Source of the DNA: a virus
Length of the DNA stretch: 64,000 bases
Virus record (IMG/VR): IMGVR_UViG_3300047554_000255
Location: 47,221 to 111,220 of that record
Strand: one strand, 5' to 3'
In this document: in pieces, positions 52,228-61,044 of the stretch
How the letters are laid out: each line of letters starts with the position of its first letter
Position numbering within the stretch: position 1 is the stretch's first letter
Position numbers and translations under genes: made by a program
The notes under the pieces: generated by a model
Database searches by the model: none
Seen by the model: only the letters and a program-made list of their open reading frames with translations
Told to the model about the DNA's origin: nothing

Positions 52228-52647
52228 CTATTTTAAGAACAGTAACTTATACTTGATACTGTTAAGGGTTGACTTAATCATATCTAAGTCGTTTACTATT
52301 TCACTGTAAGGCATCATGCCTTGTAAAGATGTAACCATCTGGTATACATCTCTAATATAAGATAACGCTTCTTGCACACTATTCAAAGGACGTGGTGCAT
52401 TATCTTCATACGTTAACAACTTCTCTGCAGCTCCTTGGAATCCTTCAGCTAGTGCATCAGCATGTCCTGGTAAAGCATCATATAACTCGTTAAGAGCTTT
52501 ATGAGATGAGAATGAACCTAAGTCTTTTACCTTTAGGTGTAGTTTATGGAAGCTAGTTGCTGCATTCATTAACTCGCTAACACAAGCAGCTGTCTTTGCT
52601 TCTAAAGATCCTCCACTATAACTAGCAGGGCGTTGTAATTTCTGCAT
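52228..52647 (-). CDS. Dps-like ferritin-fold protein, 139 aa
   Basis: The chain is almost entirely helical. Residues 34-72 read FHKLHLKVKDLGSFSSH, then ALNELYDALPGHADALAEGF. His37, His49, Asp64 and Glu68 have the spacings 12, 15 and 4, identical to the ferroxidase ligands His31, His43, Asp58 and Glu62 of Listeria Dps. It also fits my memory of DUF5856, a phage-associated family of this length. Dps proteins store iron and protect DNA from peroxide. Here the gene lies among head and connector genes, 9 bases after the 233-aa gene, so a virion or assembly role is also possible. The fold call is good; iron binding is inferred. Confidence 0.7.
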   Translation of the reverse strand: MQKLQRPASYSGGSLEAKTAACVSELMNAATSFHKLHLKVKDLGSFSSHKALNELYDALPGHADALAEGFQGAAEKLLTYEDNAPRPLNSVQEALSYIRDVYQMVTSLQGMMPYSEIVNDLDMIKSTLNSIKYKLLFLK

Positions 52648-52656
52648 AATATTTTA

Positions 52657-53358
52657 TTAACTGTTTCTACCTGCGTTTTGAACCTCTCTTTGGTATTGAT
52701 TCATTGACTCTATATCACCAGCTAAGATTGCAGCAGCCTCATCACACAAGATCTCAGCAACATCATCTTTAAACTCACATGTCACATCATACTGAATAAC
52801 AGTATTAGTCTCAATATCTATAGATCCTTTAAACTTAATAGCTCTTGGTTTTCTATAGTAAGTAAGCTTTGGGGCTTCAATATTAAACTCACCGTTTGTA
52901 TAGATCTTAATCTTGTTACTCATGATGGTACAAAAAGTCTCTCCCCAATCAAATGATGGAGACTTAAAGTTATCTGATAACAACTCATCAGCATTAGCTT
53001 CTTCAGCTAAATACACTGACATGATTCTACTTGGGCAACATGATGTAATAGCTCTTGTGCTAATACGAGTAAAGTGCATGTAATCAACTGGAATATCAGA
53101 TGTCTCAAAGTATAGATCTCTCTCAATACCACTAAGATTAACCTCCTCTAACAATATCTGCAAATCATCAACAATATTAGATGACTGCTCAGGCATTAAT
53201 GCTCTTGGTGTTAGACCATGAATAACTCGTCTTGTCCACTCAAGTTGCGCTTTATTAAAAGCCTCTTGAATCTGCCAACTTTCGATGTTGTCATAATCAA
53301 AACTAGCTAACTTGTTCAGACGTTGCTTAATCTTAAGCTGTATAAGTTTGTTATCCAT
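52657..53358 (-). CDS. Head-tail connector/adaptor candidate, 233 aa
   Basis: The N-terminal helical part (LIQLKIKQRLNKLASFDYDN, WQIQEAFNKAQLEW) is followed by a beta-rich centre with ISTRAITSCCPSRIMSVYLA and SFDWGETFCTIMSNKIKIYT, and by a helical end (CEFKDDVAEILCDEAAAILA, MNQYQREVQNAG). This pattern is familiar from structural clusters of large Bacteroidota phages. Helix-rich proteins of this size after the capsid gene are commonly connector or head-completion proteins. A terminator separates it from the 338-aa gene. Confidence 0.55.
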   Translation of the reverse strand: MDNKLIQLKIKQRLNKLASFDYDNIESWQIQEAFNKAQLEWTRRVIHGLTPRALMPEQSSNIVDDLQILLEEVNLSGIERDLYFETSDIPVDYMHFTRISTRAITSCCPSRIMSVYLAEEANADELLSDNFKSPSFDWGETFCTIMSNKIKIYTNGEFNIEAPKLTYYRKPRAIKFKGSIDIETNTVIQYDVTCEFKDDVAEILCDEAAAILAGDIESMNQYQREVQNAGRNS

Positions 53359-53365
53359 AATCTTT

Positions 53366-53406
53366 AAAAAGACCTAGGAGCAGATCTTACGGGATGCAAC
53401 CTAGGT
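53366..53406 (-). terminator. Rho-independent terminator with a large loop
   Basis: On the minus strand ACCTAGG pairs with CCTAGGT (53372-53406) over a 21-base loop, followed by CTTTTTAAAG. It lies between the 338-aa and 233-aa genes. Confidence 0.65.
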
Positions 53407-53417
53407 ACTGTTATTTT

Positions 53418-54434
53418 TTACTGTTGCCAGTATTTCTCAACACGTTCTGTTAAGTCTCTTAAGATCTCTTCATTCAAAGGATTCTTTAAGAACTCAACAC
53501 AATCAGATGGAGTACGTCCTAACATTGTCGATGTTGACATATGATAGATAAAACCATCAGCTTTTGTTGCAATCATCTTGTAGTATGTTGAATCTTTAAC
53601 GATTGCACGTAACTTCAATGACTCCATGTCAAGAGCAGATACTTCAATGAAGCGTTCTGCTGTTTTACGCTTATTCTTATCAACATACTCTCCGTTGATA
53701 TATTTATCCATGTTGTCATAGATAATGTCTGTAGGAGTAGATTTGCGGTACTGAGCAGAGTTTACGTCAAGCACTTTTGCAACGTAGAACAACTTGTTGG
53801 TATTCTTATTAAATAACTTATCAAGTTCAGATAACGCTTTGTTACGTAACTTCTTAACCTCTGTGTTTGTCGAAGCAGTCTCTTCTAACTTATCTAAGTA
53901 GAACTTTGGAGGAACTGGTGTTGTTTTTGCATCATCAAGCGACTTTGCAACAATACTAAATCCACCTGCTTCAATAGCATACATACGAATCAAATCGTAA
54001 GGATCTTTATCAGGCTCTAAGAAGAGTGGTTCGTTTCCACATCTAATCTTAATCTTATCCCAAAACTCATCATTGTTAGGTTTTAACAAGATAACTTTAT
54101 TCCAGAAGTCAGGATCTGTAGGATCAATGATGTTTGCAGCTAACTCTTTCTCTAACTGTGAAACAACTTGACGAATCTGCTTGATCTTTGCTTCTGCTTC
54201 TTCAGGATTTAAGTCCTTTATCTCTGGAGCGTATTCGTTCAAACCAGTCTTATACCGTTTGATTCCGTTAATCTCAAGGCATGCAATCGACTCTTCGTGG
54301 AAAGCTCCTTCAAACAAAGTTAAACCGTATTTTTGAAGACCCATGTTATCAACACTAGGATCAAAGTATGGTCTAATAGCAATCGTTGATCGCTTATTTT
54401 GTGGATAACGTTCCACAATAGTTACTGAACTCAT
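53418..54434 (-). CDS. Conserved hypothetical structural-region protein, 338 aa
   Basis: The N-terminal 70 residues are beta-like (IVERYPQNKRSTIAIRPYFD). Residues of about 75-110 form a coiled coil (PEEAEAKIKQIRQVVSQLEK). The rest is mixed, with a helical C-terminus ending in VEKYWQQ. No enzyme motif is seen. The start is preceded by three AACCA repeats. It sits between capsid and connector genes, flanked by hairpins on both sides, so it may be separately regulated. Head-completion or capsid-vertex protein are guesses. Confidence 0.55.
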   Translation of the reverse strand: MSSVTIVERYPQNKRSTIAIRPYFDPSVDNMGLQKYGLTLFEGAFHEESIACLEINGIKRYKTGLNEYAPEIKDLNPEEAEAKIKQIRQVVSQLEKELAANIIDPTDPDFWNKVILLKPNNDEFWDKIKIRCGNEPLFLEPDKDPYDLIRMYAIEAGGFSIVAKSLDDAKTTPVPPKFYLDKLEETASTNTEVKKLRNKALSELDKLFNKNTNKLFYVAKVLDVNSAQYRKSTPTDIIYDNMDKYINGEYVDKNKRKTAERFIEVSALDMESLKLRAIVKDSTYYKMIATKADGFIYHMSTSTMLGRTPSDCVEFLKNPLNEEILRDLTERVEKYWQQ

Positions 54435-54451
54435 GTTTGGTTTGGTTTGGT
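54435..54451 (-). promoter_or_regulatory. A/C-rich translation leader AACCAAACCAAACCAAAC
   Basis: The minus strand has three consecutive AAACC units directly before the ATG, with no Shine-Dalgarno sequence. Similar AACCAA leaders precede five other genes in this window. Confidence 0.5.
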
Positions 54452-54463
54452 TTATAATAAGAC

Positions 54464-54481
54464 TTACTAGACTTCTAGTAA
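54464..54481 (-). other. Perfect 18-base inverted repeat
   Basis: TTACTAGAAGTCTAGTAA on the minus strand can fold into a seven- to eight-pair hairpin between the 74-aa stop and the 338-aa start. It has no clear T-run (next bases GTCTTATT), so it may be a weak terminator or an RNA-stabilising element. Confidence 0.45.
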
Positions 54482-54493
54482 ATATCGTATTTC

Positions 54494-54718
54494 TTAATCG
54501 AATATCAAAGAGTTTAAGCTTCGTTCTGTAAGATCCTCTGGATTCTTACTAGCTCTCAACTCCGCTTTTGCTAAATCTGTTTCAGTAAAGAGCAAACACT
54601 TATGACCGTGGCCATCTTCGTCTTTTACCCATACAGCATAATAAGCATCATTAACGTTAGGGAAGTGTTGCTTCTTGCTATTCTTCACCTTTACTAACTG
54701 TCCTAGTCTAGCTTTCAT
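54494..54718 (-). CDS. Small conserved protein, 74 aa
   Basis: I choose the ATG at 54718, which follows an AAACCAAACCAACACA leader, over an in-frame GTG 90 bases upstream. The product starts MKARLGQLVKVKNSKKQHFP and contains the small beta segment AYYAVWVKDEDGHGHKCLLF, which looks like an SH3-like or barrel domain. It lies behind the terminator of the capsid gene. Function unknown. Confidence 0.6.
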   Translation of the reverse strand: MKARLGQLVKVKNSKKQHFPNVNDAYYAVWVKDEDGHGHKCLLFTETDLAKAELRASKNPEDLTERSLNSLIFD

Positions 54719-54821
54719 TGTGTTGGTTTGGTTTGTAGAACCTGTTGAGAGTTGCAAGCTCTCCGCATGATCAGTACGGTTTGCGTACAACAGGTTGAGG
54801 GGTGACACTTTTGATGTCTAT

Positions 54822-54853
54822 AGTAAAACCTGGAGAGTATTTCATCTCCAGGT
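54822..54853 (-). terminator. Rho-independent terminator after the capsid gene
   Basis: On the minus strand ACCTGGAGA pairs perfectly with TCTCCAGGT (54828-54853) over an eight-base loop, followed by TTTACT. Thirteen bases after the capsid stop. Confidence 0.8.
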
Positions 54854-54865
54854 CTACTAGTACTA

Positions 54866-56485
54866 TTAGAATGATCCGCCAGTAACAGGGTTACGCATCA
54901 CAATCTTCAATACCTTAGTTGGGTCTTTAACCCAGATTGCTGGCATTGTTTGTGACATGAACACACGGTATCCGTTGAACTGTCCAGAAGACTGGAAGCC
55001 TTGAGAACGACCCATGTAATCCATTGTACCGTTTTGGTAGAACCACTTCAATTGATTATCCCAAGATAACTTCAATAAGTAGATGTTATCGTTAGTATTA
55101 TCAGTGATATCAAAGATAACGAAGTTGTAAGAAGATAATGGGAAACCATCGATGATAGGGTTCTCAATATCGTTTGTGTGTACGTTATCAAACGCAGGGT
55201 TCAATACAAACTTAACGTTAGCTAAGAATGGAATAACGTATTGTGTATACGCAAAACCGAAGTTTAAGTCCATTCCTTTACCAGTGATAGCACCAACCTC
55301 AGAAGCATTGATTACTAAGCCAGAGTTGATCGCCTCTTTCTTAATAGCTTCGTTGATTAACTTCATACCACCCATACCTGTTTGAACTACTAATTCACGA
55401 CGAGGATCTGGTCCCTGGAACTCAACCTTACCATTGAAGAAGTTGAAGATCTCAGATTTGAACAAGTCTAAGTTGAATGAACCTTTGTTGTAGATACGCT
55501 TGTAAGAGTTATCTAACTGCTTCCAAAGACCAACTGATAAACGAATATCATCTGGACCATCTTGCTTAACGCGACCACCTTGTCCCCACATTAAGTAAGA
55601 CTCAATGTCAGTAGAGATTTTAGATAAGTGAGCAGCTTCTAAAGTTGTTAAGAATGTACGAGTCAATTGACCTGATTCGTATGCTTTCTTAACATAGTCC
55701 TTACCCATTTTGTTAGCTAAACCTTGTAAGTCAGTAACAGAAGGATCGATAGACTTATCGAATGAACGCCATAACTCAACAACTGGTACAGTACCATCTG
55801 CTTTCATTCCACCTTTCATCATCAAGTCAGCACGAGATGATACAGAGTAGTGAACGTGTGCTTCAGCACCACCAACGTAGTTATAGAACTCACGGAAGCC
55901 AGCAGATACTTGACCTAAGTCAGAGAAACGCTCGCCGTACTCTCCACGTGCAGAACCTTTACGGAAGATCTTTGTTCCTTGCTTAACATACTTGTTGTCT
56001 AAGAACTTCAAGTTGTCGTTGTTTACCAACTGAACTGTATAGATGAAACCGTCACCTGCAGGGATAATATCGTCTGCTGTTACGTACATCTCAGCTCCAT
56101 TGTACTTGTCATAAGTGATGATATCACCGTGACCGAAGATACGCTTGTTCAATTTGATCTTGAACGATTGTCCATCGATACCTTTAGTAGCGTTTCCTGA
56201 TTCAATATCTTCAGTAATGTAAGGAAGATCTTGAGCTACAGGGATTTGCCACTTGTACTCACCGCGAGAGTTATCTACGTTGATAACGTTTTTACCTCCG
56301 AAAGAAGACATCTGATACAAAGGCATTTCTACCTTTTGTGCCATTGCCCACAAATCCACTGGACCTAAGTCCATTGGCTCTGAGCTCTTAAGAAGGTTTG
56401 ATAAGTGGTATGAATCAACGTGAGATGAAGCTGCGTAGCTCGTATCACGCAAAAATATACCATTATTCAAAACTGGAGTTGCCAT
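54866..56485 (-). CDS. Major capsid protein (HK97-fold candidate), 539 aa
   Basis: Position directly after a scaffold-like gene and the portal, length, and an even soluble composition indicate the major capsid protein. The N-terminus has SSHVDSYHLSNLLKSSEPMD. GHGDIITYDKYNGAEMYV and later FVLNPAFDNVHTNDIENPII and GYRVFMSQTMPAIWVKDPTK fit large capsid proteins of Bacteroidota phages. Codon use favours GC-ending choices for several residues, and a clean terminator follows, both expected for a very abundant protein. The HK97 fold is inferred from virus class; no sequence signature proves it. Confidence 0.75.
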   Translation of the reverse strand: MATPVLNNGIFLRDTSYAASSHVDSYHLSNLLKSSEPMDLGPVDLWAMAQKVEMPLYQMSSFGGKNVINVDNSRGEYKWQIPVAQDLPYITEDIESGNATKGIDGQSFKIKLNKRIFGHGDIITYDKYNGAEMYVTADDIIPAGDGFIYTVQLVNNDNLKFLDNKYVKQGTKIFRKGSARGEYGERFSDLGQVSAGFREFYNYVGGAEAHVHYSVSSRADLMMKGGMKADGTVPVVELWRSFDKSIDPSVTDLQGLANKMGKDYVKKAYESGQLTRTFLTTLEAAHLSKISTDIESYLMWGQGGRVKQDGPDDIRLSVGLWKQLDNSYKRIYNKGSFNLDLFKSEIFNFFNGKVEFQGPDPRRELVVQTGMGGMKLINEAIKKEAINSGLVINASEVGAITGKGMDLNFGFAYTQYVIPFLANVKFVLNPAFDNVHTNDIENPIIDGFPLSSYNFVIFDITDNTNDNIYLLKLSWDNQLKWFYQNGTMDYMGRSQGFQSSGQFNGYRVFMSQTMPAIWVKDPTKVLKIVMRNPVTGGSF

Positions 56486-56505
56486 AATGTTTTATTTTTG
56501 TTAAA

Positions 56506-56522
56506 GGGTTATAATATAATCG
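56506..56522 (-). promoter_or_regulatory. Possible promoter for the capsid gene
   Basis: The minus strand reads CGATTATATTATAACCC, sharing the TATATTATAA core of the common motif, 20 bases before the capsid ATG. The 3' half differs (CCC in place of GTAGA). Confidence 0.35.
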
Positions 56523-56528
56523 TTTTGT

Positions 56529-57782
56529 TTAACGCTGGAATATGTTTGTTGGACGAGGAGCTTTTCTTACAGAAGGACGTTTGTCTTCTTCTTCAGCATA
56601 GCTTGATCCAACTTTTCTTGACTGTTCAGTCTTTAACTGACGTACAGTCTGTTCAACGGCTTGGTTCTTTGCATTCTTCGCAATGTTTTGACGGTATGCT
56701 TCAGGATCTGAAAGTAACCACAATGCTTCTGCAACTAACGGGTAGTTTGGCTCAACAAACTGATACTTCTCTAAAAGGTGTCCTAACTGATTCGTTGGAC
56801 GTCCTGATATTGACGGATAGTTTGGTTGTACTAAACCTGCATACAAAGATGCTTGTGTTTTCTTGTCTAACTTAAGACCATTGATCTCAGCTGGACGTAA
56901 AGCTTCAAACACATTCTCCATGTAAGCTTCTGCCGCTTGTTTTTGTTGACGATTACGAGCTTCTTGTTCAGCTAATTGTGACTGAACGATTTCAGCTTGC
57001 ATGCTATCCAACTTAGGTTTAAACTGTTTTGCTTTCTTTTCAAGCACACCTAAGTCTTTCCATGTCGTCAACTCCTCTTCTATTTCTTCTGCATCACCGA
57101 AGTTTGTTGCTTGTAAGTATGAACGAACAATAGACTCTTGATCATTCTCATCTGTAGGATTAAGTTCACGAACTTGTTCTACTTGAGCTAAGGCTTGGAA
57201 TAAACCTTTAAGATCTTGTCCTCCGTCAGCAACATACTTTGCTGCAACTTGTAACTCTTCTGGTAAAGACTCAAAAAACTCTTGAGGAGTATTTGAAGCA
57301 ACTTCGTTCTTTAAGTTATCGATGTTTGCTTGCCATAACTCTTCATAGTCTTTTTCACCTAACGTACCTAAGTAATCATCAAGAGTTTGTTTTGACTCAT
57401 CAAAGTCATCAAACGCAAACATCTCTTTTGACTCAATACGCTTCTTGAAGAAATCAACTAAGCCAGACTTTTCTGTCTTAGGTCGACCACCTTTGTTTGG
57501 TTTCTGATCTTCATTATCTGCTGGCTCTTCACCAAGTTCGTTGAATAAATCATCAACCTTTATAGGTTCGTCTTTTTTACCATCACCGTCAGTCGGTTCA
57601 TCTGATGGTTCATCATCTTTCTTATCAATAAAAGAAAGATCTGTTTTGTCTTGACTAAACATTGATGGCTTTGCAGGCTCGTTAGAAGCAGGTGTAATAA
57701 TACTATCTGCTCCTGGGGCTGATAACCAGCTATCAATATCCAAGTCTACTGTACCAGTAGTTGGTTCGTTATTTGTTGACAT
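56529..57782 (-). CDS. Scaffold-like head assembly protein, 417 aa
   Basis: The first 110 residues are acidic and disordered (KDDEPSDEPTDGDGKKDE). Helical, charged segments follow (LEKKAKQFKPKLDSMQAEIV, QLAEQEARNRQQKQAAEAYM), and the C-terminus is basic (RPSVRKAPRPTNIFQR). This composition and the location between portal and capsid genes are typical of scaffolding proteins, which guide capsid assembly and often bind the shell by a basic end. No protease motif is seen in it. It has the best-defined promoter motif of the window upstream, with an AACCAACC leader. Confidence 0.7.
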   Translation of the reverse strand: MSTNNEPTTGTVDLDIDSWLSAPGADSIITPASNEPAKPSMFSQDKTDLSFIDKKDDEPSDEPTDGDGKKDEPIKVDDLFNELGEEPADNEDQKPNKGGRPKTEKSGLVDFFKKRIESKEMFAFDDFDESKQTLDDYLGTLGEKDYEELWQANIDNLKNEVASNTPQEFFESLPEELQVAAKYVADGGQDLKGLFQALAQVEQVRELNPTDENDQESIVRSYLQATNFGDAEEIEEELTTWKDLGVLEKKAKQFKPKLDSMQAEIVQSQLAEQEARNRQQKQAAEAYMENVFEALRPAEINGLKLDKKTQASLYAGLVQPNYPSISGRPTNQLGHLLEKYQFVEPNYPLVAEALWLLSDPEAYRQNIAKNAKNQAVEQTVRQLKTEQSRKVGSSYAEEEDKRPSVRKAPRPTNIFQR

Positions 57783-57808
57783 ATGTTGGTTGGTTTATTT
57801 TCTGTATC

Positions 57809-57826
57809 TCTACAATAATAATATAC
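57809..57826 (-). promoter_or_regulatory. Promoter-like motif
   Basis: The minus strand reads GTATATTATTATTGTAGA, 26 bases before the ATG of the scaffold-like gene, in the 113-base gap after the portal. Confidence 0.6.
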
Positions 57827-57895
57827 ATAATATTCTCAGATAAACTTCTGATGTGTACTATGTATTTATCTTACCCTAGGATTATATCGCTATGG

Positions 57896-60634
57896 TTAAT
57901 CTTTCTTTTTTGGCTGATCATACTTATTCTTGTTTTCACGTGCTATTTGTAATGCTGTATCCATCTTTTCACGCTCTACGCCTATTTTTTCACGCTCTAA
58001 AGATAACTGATCTTGATTCTTGCGAGTCTTGTTTATTTCTTGCTCACGTTTAAAGCTCATCTGCTCGTTGTATTGATCTTGAGCTCTTATATCTTTTAAA
58101 GCATCTTGATAGTCAGACTGCATGTTTTGATTGATATCAAACCCAGATCCTCTACCAGCAGCATTTATCTCAGCTACTGTGATATCTTTTTGAACCATCT
58201 TATCATCACGTTCAGCTTGAGCTTGAATCTCCATCTGTTTAGCCTTCTCAGCAGCAGCTAGTTGCTCTTGTTGCATTTGCTGTTGAGCTTGTTGCTCTTG
58301 CTGCTTCATTTGAGTAACCTTGTTCTCAGCCTCTTTTAATACTCCAGTTAACTCTGCAATCGATTCAGACTTAATAATGTTTCCTAGGTCATATATCGAA
58401 GCCCCAGTAGTATTATTATTTAAAGCTAACTGCTTTAACTGATCCATTATCTGACGCTGATTAGTCTTTGTTGTGCAGAAGATATTCAACTCACGTAATA
58501 ATAAATCTGTACCGTTCATCTGGAAGTTAACACGCTCATCCGTTGATGTAATGTATTGTAATCTAACAGATGGTTTCTTTGAGTGATAGTACTGAGCTAA
58601 GTCAGTTCTCATCTCATGAACACGTGGCATTAAGTAATCACTATGCTGTGTAAAGTAAACCTCAGTCTGTGCATAAGATGCATTAACAGCTTGTTCAACA
58701 CCTGTTGCAGTTTGTTGGCTAAGTTGTTGACCCATACGCTGAGGATTGATACCAATCGTTTCAAACGCTTGTGTCTTAAAGTAATTAGCCAACTGAATAC
58801 GAGACATCAAACGATTTGTCTGCTCAAGGTTAAGAACTTGATAGTGCTGGAATGATAAAGGATTCTCAGTATTTGTAATCGTTGTATCCAACGGTAACAT
58901 CTGGAAGTTCTTCATTGCAACATATGCTTTCTCAAGGTTGTTCTTACCCCAATCTTCACCCATTGAGTGACGAGGTAGAGCATTCTGATCAAACATAATA
59001 ACTGTTCCTAGTTCATCAACTAAGATGTCTGCTATCTGATTGTTAACAATGTTGTATCCAATCTGATAAGGCTTCATCATATCAACAAGAGATGTTGATC
59101 TTGTGTTTCTATCACCAAATACAGAACCTTCAACTGGTAGCTTACATCCATAAAGAGTTGAGTCACCCTTGAATTGGAATGGAAGACGTGATGGTTTACC
59201 ACCATTCAAGCCCATGTAGATAGGGTTAAGACCACCTGGGTTATTCATTCCCCAGAATGCAGGACGATTAGGTCCAATCTTTATACCTCCCCATGTTTCG
59301 TTAATCCAGATCCAATCAATATGCTCACCAAAGATCAAGTTTTCTTTTGTCTTGTTCTTTACAGTTGATGTATTGTATAGAGGCTTCTCTGTAATCTTGT
59401 AAGACTCATCAACAATATCTTGAATCATCTCGCCTTCTTCAGTAATCTTTACTAAGTGACCAAGCTTACGTTGTGATTTCCAATAGATTGTTGATACACG
59501 TAATAAATGTGTCTTACCAAAGTCAACAGTATCTTCTGAATCTGCTAAGATCCATTCAACGATATCTCCTGTACCAAACTGAGAATCATATACTGATGTA
59601 AACTGACGATATGCTAATGATGGCATTTGTGTATTCCACTCATGAGAGCGAGTACCATCATAGTAAGATCCATCGTTTTGTTGTCCTTGGATAGCGTAAC
59701 CAGCTGCACGAACAGGATATAAAGTCTCAAGAGACTCCATCTGTTCTGCTGTCATCATCCAACCAAACTTATCAATAACATCTGATACAGACATTAAATC
59801 GATCTTACCTACCCAGTTACCTTGTGATACGTAACGAACATCTGGAGATTTATGATAGAAAGTAAGTAATGGGTTCCATAACTCTACTTCATAATCATCT
59901 TCTCTCATCTGGAAGTGCCAGAACTCACGGTCAGTAATTAAGCTATCTCTAAATGCACGTTCTTCAAGCTCTTGCATCTTAAAGCGTTCAACATCAACCA
60001 TCATCTGGTGAGATGCCCATTGCTCAATCATTGAGCGGTAATCCTTTCTGAAGAAGTCTTCAATACCAGGAAGAGTCATTAAGTTCTCTTTACTCAACTG
60101 TTGCTGAGCTTCTTCAGACTCCATATCAACACCCATCTTCGCCATCTCCATACGAATCTTTTCTTCAGCTTGTTGAAGTAAGACACGCTCAACCATCGCA
60201 CGTTTTTCTTCTAACATCTCGTTATGAGAGATATCGTCAACAGCACGGAAAGTTATTTTGTTAACACGCTTTGCAAACTCTGCACATAATACGTTTATAA
60301 CATTTGGGATGATAGGATAAAACTTTAACTCTAAAGCTGTTTGATCCTCTTGAGTTAACATATCAACGATATCAGACATCTCATTACCATCTTCAACGAT
60401 GTAATCAGTCTTGTCAATAATACCTTTTGCAAGCTTATAGTTCTTCATCAATCTACGCGAGTTTCTGCGTAGTTGTTTCATTCCCTGGAACTCAAGCCAG
60501 TCTAAGTTATGAGCTCTCCACTCATCGTCTTTGTCTTTTGCAGGTATAAACTGAATAGGCTGGGTTAACGTACCCATCTTGTTATTTTCAGTCTTCTTAC
60601 CCGCCTTGGCGTCAAGGGCATTTATAATCTGCAT
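57896..60634 (-). CDS. Portal protein, 912 aa
   Basis: The length, the position two genes after the terminase and the general pattern support a portal: an N-terminal helical region (WLEFQGMKQLRRNSRRLMKN), a central mixed wing/clip part with many Trp/Tyr (DREFWHFQMREDDYEVELWN), a stem-like segment, and a long C-terminal coiled, Gln-rich barrel (about residues 770-900, EQQAQQQMQQEQLAAAEKAK). Portals form the dodecameric DNA channel at one capsid vertex and bind the terminase. The chain is longer than most podovirus portals mainly because of the Gln-rich tail. No other role fits the context. Confidence 0.8.
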   Translation of the reverse strand: MQIINALDAKAGKKTENNKMGTLTQPIQFIPAKDKDDEWRAHNLDWLEFQGMKQLRRNSRRLMKNYKLAKGIIDKTDYIVEDGNEMSDIVDMLTQEDQTALELKFYPIIPNVINVLCAEFAKRVNKITFRAVDDISHNEMLEEKRAMVERVLLQQAEEKIRMEMAKMGVDMESEEAQQQLSKENLMTLPGIEDFFRKDYRSMIEQWASHQMMVDVERFKMQELEERAFRDSLITDREFWHFQMREDDYEVELWNPLLTFYHKSPDVRYVSQGNWVGKIDLMSVSDVIDKFGWMMTAEQMESLETLYPVRAAGYAIQGQQNDGSYYDGTRSHEWNTQMPSLAYRQFTSVYDSQFGTGDIVEWILADSEDTVDFGKTHLLRVSTIYWKSQRKLGHLVKITEEGEMIQDIVDESYKITEKPLYNTSTVKNKTKENLIFGEHIDWIWINETWGGIKIGPNRPAFWGMNNPGGLNPIYMGLNGGKPSRLPFQFKGDSTLYGCKLPVEGSVFGDRNTRSTSLVDMMKPYQIGYNIVNNQIADILVDELGTVIMFDQNALPRHSMGEDWGKNNLEKAYVAMKNFQMLPLDTTITNTENPLSFQHYQVLNLEQTNRLMSRIQLANYFKTQAFETIGINPQRMGQQLSQQTATGVEQAVNASYAQTEVYFTQHSDYLMPRVHEMRTDLAQYYHSKKPSVRLQYITSTDERVNFQMNGTDLLLRELNIFCTTKTNQRQIMDQLKQLALNNNTTGASIYDLGNIIKSESIAELTGVLKEAENKVTQMKQQEQQAQQQMQQEQLAAAEKAKQMEIQAQAERDDKMVQKDITVAEINAAGRGSGFDINQNMQSDYQDALKDIRAQDQYNEQMSFKREQEINKTRKNQDQLSLEREKIGVEREKMDTALQIARENKNKYDQPKKKD

Positions 60635-60645
60635 CTTTGAACTGT

Positions 60646-61044
60646 TTATTCTTGTGAATCTACTTTCTGTAGATAATCTTGTAATATCTCGTCTGTTGTC
60701 ATTTTACCACTTAGATCTCCACCATTAATACGTTGAGATAAAGTAGAAACTACACCTGTAGTATCAGTATATGTTACTGATCCAATGCCATTACCATTAC
60801 CAGAAACATATGGACTAGTATTTGGTGCAGTTGTATAATAAAAAGGACTTGTACTTGGTGGAGTAAAAGGACTTCTAACACCTGGTGGGTATTGTATTGA
60901 AGGCTTACTTTGTTCCACTATTTCCTCAGTATTTGATAATAAAAGCAACGCTTCTGTTAGATTGATTGCTTTTTCGTCAATAAGCCTTGATAACAACTCA
61001 ATCTTATCTTTATGCTTTTGCTGCTGACTTGTTAGGTTTTCCAT
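60646..61044 (-). CDS. Small protein with coiled N-terminus and Pro/Thr-rich linker, 132 aa
   Basis: Residues 1-45 are helical (KHKDKIELLSRLIDEKAINL). A Pro/Ser/Thr/Tyr-rich stretch follows (YPPGVRSPFTPPSTSPFYYT), then a short C-terminal helix (TTDEILQDYLQKV). The start lies inside the PhoH-like gene (35-base overlap), the stop 11 bases before the portal start. It may be a small packaging or portal accessory protein; the sequence gives no clear function. Confidence 0.6.
   Translation of the reverse strand: MENLTSQQQKHKDKIELLSRLIDEKAINLTEALLLLSNTEEIVEQSKPSIQYPPGVRSPFTPPSTSPFYYTTAPNTSPYVSGNGNGIGSVTYTDTTGVVSTLSQRINGGDLSGKMTTDEILQDYLQKVDSQE

Noticed and set aside
54719-54808. Upstream extension of the 74-aa gene to a GTG start
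   Set aside because: The extension lacks a leader, contains the terminator-proximal region, and the internal ATG has a clear AACCAA leader like neighbouring genes.
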